Shown piece by piece: positions 1 through 6,421 of a stretch of DNA of 6,875 nt (the stretch's first letter is position 1; each line of letters starts with the position of its first letter). The notes under the pieces are model-generated. The model did not search any database, was not told the DNA's origin, and worked only from the letters and a program-made list of their open reading frames with translations. The translations under genes and the position numbers were made by a program. Source of the stretch: CAZAMT01 sp964486145 (GTDB lineage: Bacteria > Bacteroidota > Bacteroidia > Bacteroidales > JAAAOM01); the NCBI GenBank assembly GCA_964486145.1, contig CAZAMT010000221.1, positions 1 through 6,875 on the forward strand. Reading direction: 5' to 3'.

Positions 1-35
1 AAGGCACAAAGTACACAAAGGGTTTTTGAACAAAA

Positions 36-65
36 TTTATCGATGTAAGAATTAGGATATGTTCG
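36..65 (+). promoter_or_regulatory. weak candidate promoter for the hybrid kinase gene
   Basis: TATGTTCG at 58-65 matches the Bacteroidetes -7 consensus TAnnTTTG at all but one defined base. TTTA at 36-39 lies 18 bp upstream and resembles the -33 element TTTG. Transcription would then begin near base 72, about 20 bases before the kinase ATG. A better TTTG exists at 25-28, but its 29-bp spacing is too long. AT-rich DNA gives such matches by chance, so this is tentative. Confidence 0.25.
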
Positions 66-94
66 GTTTTTTATGGCGGATAAATATGTAATAC

Positions 95-3000
95 ATGAGT
101 AATCAGGAACAAGCCGGAAATCTCGTACTGGAAACAATCCAGGATATTCTCTCCTTTTCGGAAACGCCCAACGAGGCTATTTCTAAAATACTTGAAAAAT
201 TGCATGAAATAAGCGAGGCAAAGGTGGTTGCCCTTTTCCGGTGTCCCGAAGGAAGTGTTAATACCAAACATACGGAGCATGAGTTGATTGACATACTGCC
301 AAAACGGAAAAAACACTTGCTCGATAAGGGTTTATTTGAACGCTTAACAGCACTGCTTCACTCCGAAAAGGAAATCGTGGTAATCTCCAATGAGTTCCAT
401 AAAGAATTGTTTGATGAGTTGAGCAAGCCCGCACAGGGCCTTTCCATCCTGCTACCCATGAAAACAGGGAATACTACCATCGGAGGTTTTCTGATTTTGG
501 GGTTGCCCAACGAACACAAGCTCGAATTCATCATCCGCGACCTGGAAACCCTGGGAAACATCTTTGCCCTGGTATTCCGGTTCTCGGAATTATACATGAA
601 CATGGAAGAGCAGGTAGCCGAAAGGACTGCCGCCTTTAAAGCCAGCGAGGAGAAATTCAGGAAATTTTTTGAAGAAGACCTGACAGGAGACTTCCTGATA
701 AATGCTGACGGGATACTTTTAGATTGCAATAAAGCTTTTTTAAGCATTTTTGGTTATGATAGTAAAAATGAACTACTCAATCAGCATATTCATATTTTGT
801 ATGATGATAAATCTGAATTTGAGTACATTAAAAAGAAGCTTAAAGAGAACGGTTTTCTGAAGAATTACGAAACCAAACGAAAATGTAGGAACGGCACACT
901 AATTCATGTAACCGAAAATGAAGTGGCCACTTTTGACCCGTCAGGAAAAATAACGGAAATACAAGGGTACCTATACGACATCACCGATCGTAAGGAGGCA
1001 GAGTCACAATTAAAAGCCGAGAAGGAGTGGTCGGAAAAGCTCATTAACCATGCACCGAACATTGTTGTCGGGTTACAGGAAAATTCGAAGATCGCGGTTT
1101 TTAATCGTTTCGCTGAACAATTGACCGGTTATAAAGCAGAAGAAGTCATTGGCAAGGAATGGATCGGCATGTTTATTCCGGAAGAACTGCAGGAAGACAT
1201 CTATCGGATTTGGGAACAAATCATTGATAACCAACTAATCGACCATTATTTCGAAAATGAAATCATCACAAGATCCGGTAAAAGACGGCTGATCGGATGG
1301 GGCAATACAATTATAACTGAAAACGGTGAATTTCGCATGATCCTTTCCCTTGGTTCGGATATCACCGAGCGCAGAATGGCTGAAAAGGCGCTTACCGAAC
1401 AAAAAAACCTGCTTACCGCTATTTATCGTAACGCGCCCCTGGTGATGATGGTGGTGGACGGGGAAAGACACGTTCGGCAGATCAACGGCTTTGCCACGCG
1501 ATTCGCCGGCCGGCCCGCGGAGGAGATGCTGGGTTTGCGCGGTGGCGAAGCACTGCGATGTATCCACGCCCTGGATGACCCGCGAGGCTGTGGATTCGGC
1601 GAATACTGCCAGCAGTGCGTCATTCGAAATACTGTGCTCAGCACCCTTGAAACGGGTGAAACACATTTACAGGTCGAGGCGCCCTATTATTTCAATAATG
1701 GTGACAATGAAGTCCGGGAGATGACGCTTCTGTGTTCCTCAACACCGTTGAGAATGGAAGAACAGTCACTAGCCCTGGTAACCCTGATGGACATTACCGA
1801 TCGTAAGCAGGCAGAAGAGGCGTTGCGTGATAACCAACAACGCATCCAAAGCATTTTCCGCAGTGCGCCTGTTGGTATAGGAGTTGTTGTAAACCGGGTC
1901 ATTATGGAGGCGAATCCAAAGCTTTGCGAAATTACCGGGTACAGTGCAGGGGAACTGATTGGGCAATCTGCCCGGATACTTTATGCATCAGAAAATGACT
2001 TTAAATTTGTTGGGCGTGAAAAATACCGGCAAATTGCAGGTTTCGGCACAGGTTCAGTCGAGACCAGATGGAAACGCAAGGATGGGGCTATAATTGATGT
2101 GCTGCTCAGCTCTACCCCTATTGATACCAGTGATCTATCCAAAGGTGTTACCTTCACCGCTTTGGATATAACCGAGCGCAAGCAGGCAGAACAGGCACTG
2201 CACCGCATCGAGTGGATGCTCACACCCGGTCATGCAACAGCAGACGACCAAGTCCTTCCATCATATGGTGACCTGACTACCCTGAACACGGAACGCACGA
2301 TACTTGATTCTGTAAGCTCTCAACTTCTCGAAAGCATTGTTAACGACTACCTCGACATGCTTGACACCAGTGCTGCTGTATATGAACGCAATGGCGACTA
2401 TGCATTAGGCATCTTCGCTTCAAGCTGGTGCCGGTATCTTGATGAAGCCTCCCGCAGGCTATGCAACACTGATGACAACCATGAGGCTCTGCACTGCGGT
2501 AAGTGGCACTGCCACGAATCATGCTGGGCAGATGCATCGAAGGTTGCCATGGAAAATGGAGAAACAACTGATATTGAATGTGCCGGCGGTCTTCGATTGC
2601 ATGCCGTCCCTATCCGGTCGGGAGACAGCATTATTGGGGCCATTAACTTTGGTTATGGCGATCCGCCGCGAGACCAGGAAGTACTAAGGAAACTTGCCGT
2701 GAAGTATAATGTTCCGGTTGACGATCTCGTGCGCCATGCAGAGTCCTATGAATCCCGACCACCGTACATTATTGATATGGCCAAGCGCAGAATAAAATCA
2801 TCAGCCCAGCTAATCGGAGAGGTTGTTGAACGTAAGCGAACCGAAAAGCAACTTGTGGAGCAAAACGAAGAATATGCCACCTTAAATGAAGAATACCAAA
2901 CCATTAACGAGGAACTGAATGAAAGTAACAGTAAATTAAAGGAACTGAATACCCGGTTGGAAGAAGCTTTAGAAAAAGCTGAAGAAGGCGACCGGCTGAA

Positions 3001-4129
3001 AACGGCCTTCCTGGCAAACATGAGTCATGAAATACGTACCCCTATGAACGGGATACTCGGCTTTTTGGGTTTGCTCGGAAAACCTGATCTGGATGATGCA
3101 GAAAAAACCAATTACATAAATATTGTAAATGAAAGCGGCCAACGGCTTTTAAGTACCATTAACGATATAATTGAAATATCAAAAATTGAATCTGGTGATA
3201 TTCAGTTGGATAAGCGGGAAATAAACTTGCAACCGTTTCTGTTCTACTATCATGAATTCTTTTTACCCCTGGCAGAAGACAAAGGGCTACAGCTTAAACT
3301 TATTCAAACCACGGCAAATCATGAAACCATTTTTACCGATAAAACCAAATTGGATTCCATACTGACCAACCTTATAAAAAATGCCATTAAATTCACTGAA
3401 AAAGGCAGTATTGAATTCGGGTGTGAACATCAAAGCACTGACGATTATCTGTTTTTTGTAAAAGATACGGGAAAAGGCATTAAACCGGAAAAGCTAAACG
3501 CTGTTTTCGAACGTTTTGTGCAGGAAGACACTTCGTTATCGAGTGGATACGAGGGGTCCGGCCTGGGCTTATCTGTCACTAAAGAATATGTTAAAGCCCT
3601 AAGTGGGAAAATATGGGTTGAATCTGAGCCGGGTAAAGGCAGTTGTTTTTATTTTACCATACCGGCAACTGATAAAGAGCAGCAAACAGGTGCAGCATCA
3701 TCGGATTCCGATAGCCATGAGATAATCTTGAATGAAGTGCCCAAAAAGCTCAAGCTGCTTATTGCAGAGGATGATGAGGTAAGTTTTATATATCTGCAAG
3801 AGATTTTGAACACGTTGGATTGTGAAATTACACGTTGTATGAAAGGCAGGGAAGCGGTTGAACAGTGCAAATCAAATCCCGGTATTGATGTTATCCTGAT
3901 GGACATAAAAATGCCAGGTATGGATGGTTACCAGGCCACACGTGAAATACGAAAATTCAATAAAAACATTTACATTATTGCCCAAACCGCCTACGCCCTG
4001 GCAGGTGAAGAAAAAAAAGCGTTAGAAGCCGGTTGCAATGCCTATATTGCAAAGCCAGTGCAACAAGATAAGCTGATGGAATTGTTGTCGCGCTATATTG
4101 ACCAAGCAACATCAATTGTTAAAAAATAG
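95..4129 (+). CDS. Large soluble multi-sensor hybrid histidine kinase (GAF-PAS x4-PocR/GAF-like-HisKA-HATPase-REC)
   Basis: This is a cytoplasmic hybrid sensor kinase: it would autophosphorylate on a histidine and pass the phosphate to its own C-terminal receiver. No transmembrane segment or signal peptide is visible. Approximate residue ranges are: GAF-like 10-165; PAS1 187-300; PAS2 313-427; PAS3 441-571, with cysteines 489, 499, 505 and 508; PAS4 580-696; a PocR/GAF-like sensor 725-905, with cysteines 779, 790, 801, 806, 810 and 829; coiled coil 912-968; HisKA with H978 in MSHEIRTPMN; HATPase with N-box N1096, DTGKGI at 1124 and GSGLGLS at 1154; receiver 1218-1335 with D1226/D1227, phospho-acceptor D1270, T1298 and K1320. 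All catalytic residues are present, so it should be active. Four PAS modules end in DIT(D/E)R(K/R). The ATG is the first after an in-frame TAA at 89-91. There is no HPt domain or DNA-binding output, so the phosphate target lies elsewhere. GC content varies strongly along the gene. The architecture is secure; the ligands are unknown. Confidence 0.96.
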   Translation: MSNQEQAGNLVLETIQDILSFSETPNEAISKILEKLHEISEAKVVALFRCPEGSVNTKHTEHELIDILPKRKKHLLDKGLFERLTALLHSEKEIVVISNEFHKELFDELSKPAQGLSILLPMKTGNTTIGGFLILGLPNEHKLEFIIRDLETLGNIFALVFRFSELYMNMEEQVAERTAAFKASEEKFRKFFEEDLTGDFLINADGILLDCNKAFLSIFGYDSKNELLNQHIHILYDDKSEFEYIKKKLKENGFLKNYETKRKCRNGTLIHVTENEVATFDPSGKITEIQGYLYDITDRKEAESQLKAEKEWSEKLINHAPNIVVGLQENSKIAVFNRFAEQLTGYKAEEVIGKEWIGMFIPEELQEDIYRIWEQIIDNQLIDHYFENEIITRSGKRRLIGWGNTIITENGEFRMILSLGSDITERRMAEKALTEQKNLLTAIYRNAPLVMMVVDGERHVRQINGFATRFAGRPAEEMLGLRGGEALRCIHALDDPRGCGFGEYCQQCVIRNTVLSTLETGETHLQVEAPYYFNNGDNEVREMTLLCSSTPLRMEEQSLALVTLMDITDRKQAEEALRDNQQRIQSIFRSAPVGIGVVVNRVIMEANPKLCEITGYSAGELIGQSARILYASENDFKFVGREKYRQIAGFGTGSVETRWKRKDGAIIDVLLSSTPIDTSDLSKGVTFTALDITERKQAEQALHRIEWMLTPGHATADDQVLPSYGDLTTLNTERTILDSVSSQLLESIVNDYLDMLDTSAAVYERNGDYALGIFASSWCRYLDEASRRLCNTDDNHEALHCGKWHCHESCWADASKVAMENGETTDIECAGGLRLHAVPIRSGDSIIGAINFGYGDPPRDQEVLRKLAVKYNVPVDDLVRHAESYESRPPYIIDMAKRRIKSSAQLIGEVVERKRTEKQLVEQNEEYATLNEEYQTINEELNESNSKLKELNTRLEEALEKAEEGDRLKTAFLANMSHEIRTPMNGILGFLGLLGKPDLDDAEKTNYINIVNESGQRLLSTINDIIEISKIESGDIQLDKREINLQPFLFYYHEFFLPLAEDKGLQLKLIQTTANHETIFTDKTKLDSILTNLIKNAIKFTEKGSIEFGCEHQSTDDYLFFVKDTGKGIKPEKLNAVFERFVQEDTSLSSGYEGSGLGLSVTKEYVKALSGKIWVESEPGKGSCFYFTIPATDKEQQTGAASSDSDSHEIILNEVPKKLKLLIAEDDEVSFIYLQEILNTLDCEITRCMKGREAVEQCKSNPGIDVILMDIKMPGMDGYQATREIRKFNKNIYIIAQTAYALAGEEKKALEAGCNAYIAKPVQQDKLMELLSRYIDQATSIVKK

Positions 4130-4360
4130 CTTTGGCATTATTTGAGCGACCTGAAAATGCAATGTCCGTGCCTCGACTGGGCCGTAGCATGCAAACAACC
4201 GGCATCGGAAATTTACAAGGCAAGCGACGAAATGACTGTTTCCACCAGCGAAAACCGGATAGCTAACCTGTTAAACAAAAAGAACTCAGGGATATATTTG
4301 TTTTGGAATAATAAACAAAACCTTTTACAGAATATGTTATTCCCACATTTAGGTTGCCTA

Positions 4361-4552
4361 TTACCCTTGCTTTGAAGGACATTTTACCGAGCCAAACGAA
4401 CAATATACACAGCAATCACCTTCATTCGGACATAAAACAGTGTTGCATTTTTCACATTGATAGAAGAATTGACAACTATCCATTGGCATTTCCTCAGTTT
4501 TAGCAAAGCCACATAATGGGCAGGTGACTATTGATTTTGTAATAATTCCCAT
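4361..4552 (-). CDS. GDCCVxC-type small cysteine-rich putative metal-binding protein
   Basis: A 63-residue protein with ten cysteines: CPLC at 11-14, C27, CEKC at 33-36, C41, the signature GDCCVYCSFGS with C47, C48 and C51, then C58 before a short PSKQG tail. The signature and size fit the small family named GDCCVxC domain-containing (seleno)protein in genome annotation. The paired CxxC knuckles suggest zinc or another thiophilic metal, but the function is not established. All positions here are ordinary cysteine codons and no in-frame TGA occurs, so this copy is not a selenoprotein. There is no signal peptide, so it is presumably cytosolic. It begins with ATG, ends with TAA, and lies 150 bp downstream of the DsrE gene on the same strand. 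It could be the last gene of that operon or have its own promoter. It points towards the end of the kinase gene across a convergent gap. Confidence 0.85.
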   Translation of the reverse strand: MGIITKSIVTCPLCGFAKTEEMPMDSCQFFYQCEKCNTVLCPNEGDCCVYCSFGSVKCPSKQG

Positions 4553-4575
4553 CAGGTATCTGTTTTAAGTTCATA

Positions 4576-4673
4576 CCAGGCACATACTTTTTATTCATTA
4601 AAACAATGATGTACCAGTTTAATCCTATATTTCTTTAAATATTACAACTGTTAATGTGATCCAATGTGCCTGG
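4576..4673. repeat. 10-bp inverted repeat in the gap between DsrE and GDCCVxC genes
   Basis: CCAGGCACAT at 4576-4585 is the exact reverse complement of ATGTGCCTGG at 4664-4673, with 78 AT-rich bases between. I see no target duplication and no transposase, so it is not an evident insertion sequence. It could be the remnant of a small mobile repeat, a long-loop RNA structure in the leader of the GDCCVxC gene, or two binding sites. A perfect 10-bp pair in a 150-bp gap is unlikely but not impossible by chance. Confidence 0.4.
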
Positions 4674-4702
4674 CCAATACAGGTGATTTTGGGATAGTTT
4701 TA

Positions 4703-5131
4703 CTAAAATGTAAGTACCTTTGCCCCTCCTTTTAAATAATCAGTCAAAGGTTTGCCCATACCTTTTACCTCAAATCCTAGTAATTTCAGTTTTTCATCTA
4801 CTCCATACGAAGTAGCACATACAATACAGGCTTTAATTTCCACGCCGTCCGTTTGCATGGCTTTCAGTTTTTCCTGAATTTTCAGGTTCTCGGCGGTTAA
4901 CTTTGCCGATGGCCCCCAGATAATTAAAGTTACTTCGCCGAACCAGCCGGCGGTTTTTGCTGCGTGTGTGTACATAAGCGCAACACGTTCGGCTACATAC
5001 GGATCGTCGCTGGTCCATACGATTACCAGCTTGTTTGTTGAATTTTGTTGCTTCTCTTCCTGAGCCATAACGTTTGTTGTTCCGATAAATAAAATAGCAG
5101 AAAAAATGGTTAGTAAAATTCTGATTTTCAT
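4703..5131 (-). CDS. Exported DsrE-family protein (DsrE/DsrF-like, CxxC)
   Basis: A 142-residue protein of the DsrE/DsrF-like fold, whose cytosolic relatives act in sulfur relay or sulfane-sulfur handling through a conserved cysteine. Residues 1-23 form a Sec-type signal peptide: KIR, a hydrophobic core LLTIFSAILFIG, and a likely cut after VMA. There is no lipobox cysteine, so the mature protein should be a soluble periplasmic one. The mature part has the family pattern: LVIVWTSDDP as the first strand, EVTLIIWGPSAKLTA, the cysteine site ACIVCATSYGV with C102 and C105, and a conserved end in GKPLTDYLKGGAKVLTF. The ATG lies 6 bases after the stop of the AhpD-like gene, so the two are almost certainly co-transcribed. 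Exact substrate unknown. Assignment to the fold is firm; sulfur transfer is inferred from family and cysteines. Confidence 0.88.
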   Translation of the reverse strand: MKIRILLTIFSAILFIGTTNVMAQEEKQQNSTNKLVIVWTSDDPYVAERVALMYTHAAKTAGWFGEVTLIIWGPSAKLTAENLKIQEKLKAMQTDGVEIKACIVCATSYGVDEKLKLLGFEVKGMGKPLTDYLKGGAKVLTF

Positions 5132-5137
5132 AATTAT

Positions 5138-5695
5138 TTATTTTGAAGATGCTTTCCATTTAAAATCATTAATTTGCTCGTCAAGCGGGGTGTGCGCAAT
5201 GTGGTTTACATAATTACTGATAATTTTTTGCCCTATGCCCACTATTAGTTCCAGTGCATTTTTGCGGGAGTAGCCTGCATCCAGGAATTCCTGTACTTCT
5301 TCTTCCGACGCCCAGCCACGTTTTTCTACCATCGTATTGGTGAATTTTCTCAACGCCTGTAATTTGGTATCGTTAAGCGGTTCTCCTGTACGAAGGGCTT
5401 CAATCATTTCATCGGACAATTTAAACATTTTGGCCATCATGGAATGAATGGTCATACAATAATGACAACTGTTGTTGTAACTCACGGTTAACCAAACTAT
5501 GTTCTTTTCTTCCTGACTGAAAGAAGTTTCGGTAAAAAGCTGGTTCATCTGGTGGTAAGCTTTTAAAACTTCCGGTGATTCAGCCATAATTGCATAAAGA
5601 TTTGGGATAAACCCGTTTTGATTTTGAGCTCCTTCAAGAATTTCCTTTGAACCCTCCGGAGCTGTTTCGAGTGTGTGCAATTTAAATTGTATCAT
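5138..5695 (-). CDS. Carboxymuconolactone decarboxylase-family (AhpD-like) protein
   Basis: A 185-residue all-helical protein of the CMD/AhpD-like family. The key motif is SCHYCMTIH with C77, C80 and H84, preceded by glutamates 62-63. This is the arrangement of the thiol-disulfide site of AhpD-type alkylhydroperoxidases rather than of true carboxymuconolactone decarboxylases, which lack the CxxC. A redox or peroxide-reducing role is therefore likely, with the physiological partner unknown. The N-terminal half (PNLYAIMAESPEVLKAYHQM) and the later IVGIGQKIISNYVNHIAHTP are typical of the longer single-chain relatives. It begins at ATG, 55 bp after the TetR stop and 6 bp before the DsrE gene, so it heads a two-gene unit or forms the middle of a three-gene operon. 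A palindrome shared with the TetR promoter lies just upstream, suggesting it is a direct target of that regulator. No signal peptide. Confidence 0.92.
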   Translation of the reverse strand: MIQFKLHTLETAPEGSKEILEGAQNQNGFIPNLYAIMAESPEVLKAYHQMNQLFTETSFSQEEKNIVWLTVSYNNSCHYCMTIHSMMAKMFKLSDEMIEALRTGEPLNDTKLQALRKFTNTMVEKRGWASEEEVQEFLDAGYSRKNALELIVGIGQKIISNYVNHIAHTPLDEQINDFKWKASSK

Positions 5696-5713
5696 AATTA
5701 TTACTTGTGTATT

Positions 5714-5721
5714 TTATTCTA
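5714..5721 (-). promoter_or_regulatory. tentative -7 element for the AhpD-like gene
   Basis: On the minus strand this reads TAGAATAA, placed against the shared palindrome exactly as TAGTTTAG is placed in the TetR promoter. It fits the Bacteroidetes TAnnTTTG poorly. A T-rich tract just after the TetR stop sits about 21 bp further up and could stand in for the -33 element. The call rests mainly on the parallel geometry of the two regions. Confidence 0.25.
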
Positions 5722-5735
5722 AGCATGTGCTTTGA
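5719..5735. promoter_or_regulatory. candidate TetR operator before the AhpD-like/DsrE genes
   Basis: CTAAGCATGTGCTTTGA contains the palindrome AAGCA-TG-TGCTT at 5721-5732. The same 17 bases, with one difference, occur at 6351-6367 in the promoter of the TetR gene. Position in both intergenic gaps, orientation and symmetry fit binding by a TetR dimer. No binding data are visible, so the link to the adjacent regulator is inferred. Confidence 0.6.
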
Positions 5736-5750
5736 ATATGATTAAAAAAA

Positions 5751-6329
5751 TTATTTTATCTGGTTCAATGCCACTTCAACAAAATCTTTCAACTGGTTTT
5801 TGTTCATGGTTTTACCGGCTACAGAAATTCCCTGCATTACGCCAAGAAAAAAACCGGCTTGCTTTTCAATATCCGTGTTTGCCGGGATTTCACTTTTATT
5901 TACAGCATTTTTCAACACCTTCAAAATCATATTCCGGACAAAATCGTAATAAAGGTTCAGTTCGCGGGCAATTTCCGGATCTTTTTCACCCAGTTCGCCG
6001 GCCGTGTTTACCACCAGGCAACCCCTTCTGTCGTCTTTGCTACGCCGGGCAACCGTTGCATTTCTTAAAAAACTTTCCAGTTCTGCCAGTCCGGCGCCTT
6101 CCTGCAACAAAGGTTGAAACCGGTTTATGATTACAAACTCTCGGTATTTGCGCAATGCATTTATAAACAGGTTCTTTTTATTTTTGAAGGATGCATAAAT
6201 GGAAAACTGGTTGATGCCCATCTCTTTTTCGAGCAGCCGTACCGAAGTAGATTCGTATCCGTGTATCCAAAAAACGTTCATCGCTTTTTCGAGTACCAAA
6301 TCATCGCTGTATGTTTTGTTTCGCGGCAT
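5751..6329 (-). CDS. TetR/AcrR-family transcriptional regulator with a NemR-like cysteine
   Basis: A 192-residue one-component repressor, usual in length for TetR proteins. The N-terminal helix-turn-helix spans about residues 9-55: VLEKAMNVFWIHGYESTSV, then LLEKEMGINQFSIYASFKNKKNLF, the standard TetR turn and recognition helix. The remaining residues form the helical ligand-binding and dimer domain. Within it, RRGCLVVNTAGEL places C104 in the same GCL context as the redox-sensing C106 of E. coli NemR, so an electrophile or oxidant signal is plausible but inferred. I chose the ATG at 6329. A TTG in frame at 6338 would add three residues, but it lies at the expected transcription start and inside an inverted repeat. 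The gene is followed on its strand by the AhpD-like and DsrE genes. The likely operator within its own promoter implies autoregulation. It is intact. Confidence 0.93.
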   Translation of the reverse strand: MPRNKTYSDDLVLEKAMNVFWIHGYESTSVRLLEKEMGINQFSIYASFKNKKNLFINALRKYREFVIINRFQPLLQEGAGLAELESFLRNATVARRSKDDRRGCLVVNTAGELGEKDPEIARELNLYYDFVRNMILKVLKNAVNKSEIPANTDIEKQAGFFLGVMQGISVAGKTMNKNQLKDFVEVALNQIK

Positions 6330-6345
6330 AAAATTCAATTTAAAA

Positions 6346-6377
6346 CTAAACTAAGCATTTGCTTTGATAAATGCAAA
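6346..6377 (-). promoter_or_regulatory. Bacteroidetes-type promoter of the TetR gene
   Basis: On the minus strand TTTG (6374-6377) is followed after 20 bp by TAGTTTAG (6346-6353), one mismatch from the -7 consensus TAnnTTTG. This is the spacing known for the Bacteroidetes primary sigma factor. Transcription would start near 6340, leaving a leader of about ten bases before the ATG at 6329. Confidence 0.6.
6351..6367. promoter_or_regulatory. candidate TetR autoregulatory operator
   Basis: CTAAGCATTTGCTTTGA contains the palindrome AAGCA-TT-TGCTT at 6353-6364. It lies between the -33 and -7 elements of the TetR promoter, so a bound repressor would block polymerase. It matches the site at 5719-5735 at 16 of 17 bases. 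No other copy was noticed in the window's intergenic stretches. Confidence 0.62.
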
Positions 6378-6421
6378 TAGTTTTAAGTTGAATTTACCGG
6401 AAGGTGTCAGAGCCTGAAAAT

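Larger units (their letters stand above)
6331..6395. repeat. 18-bp imperfect inverted repeat framing the TetR promoter
   Basis: Arms at 6331-6348 (AAATTCAATTTAAAACTA) and 6378-6395 (TAGTTTTAAGTTGAATTT) pair at 17 of 18 positions around a 29-bp centre. Inside are further short pairs, GCATTT/AAATGC at 6355-6360 and 6369-6374. The AT-rich arms would make a poor terminator and no U-tract follows. Because the arms enclose the promoter and the palindromic operator, a regulatory role, such as extra protein-binding sites, is the simpler reading. Confidence 0.6.

Noticed and set aside
1235..1666. Antisense open frame of 143 codons opposite PAS2/PAS3
   Set aside because: It lies opposite the GC-rich part of a clear kinase gene, where stop codons are rare on the other strand, and its sequence has no recognisable domain.
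95..4129. Possibility that the kinase gene is an artefactual fusion
   Set aside because: The frame is continuous, the domain order is normal for hybrid kinases, and composition shifts fall at domain borders, so natural shuffling is more likely than misassembly.
4300..4322. GTTTTG/CAAAAC hairpin as a terminator between the convergent genes
   Set aside because: Only 6 AT-rich pairs with a 10-base loop and no clear U-tract; too weak to call.
4142..4375. Plus-strand 77-codon frame with a TTG start (first ATG at 4157) after the kinase gene
   Set aside because: It has weak start options and no family I recognise, its AT-rich second half looks non-coding, and it overlaps the end of the convincing GDCCVxC gene on the other strand. 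The first part has coding-like GC, so a gene remnant cannot be excluded.
4833..5159. Minus-strand 108-codon frame overlapping the DsrE gene
   Set aside because: It is an alternative frame of the DsrE gene; its protein is a frameshifted copy without domain features.
5732..6130. Plus-strand open frame of 132 codons opposite the TetR gene
   Set aside because: It is a shadow of the TetR coding sequence, with no family features.
6336..6338. TTG as the start of the TetR gene
   Set aside because: It lies at the expected transcription start and within the inverted-repeat arm; the ATG nine bases on leaves a complete TetR N-terminus.
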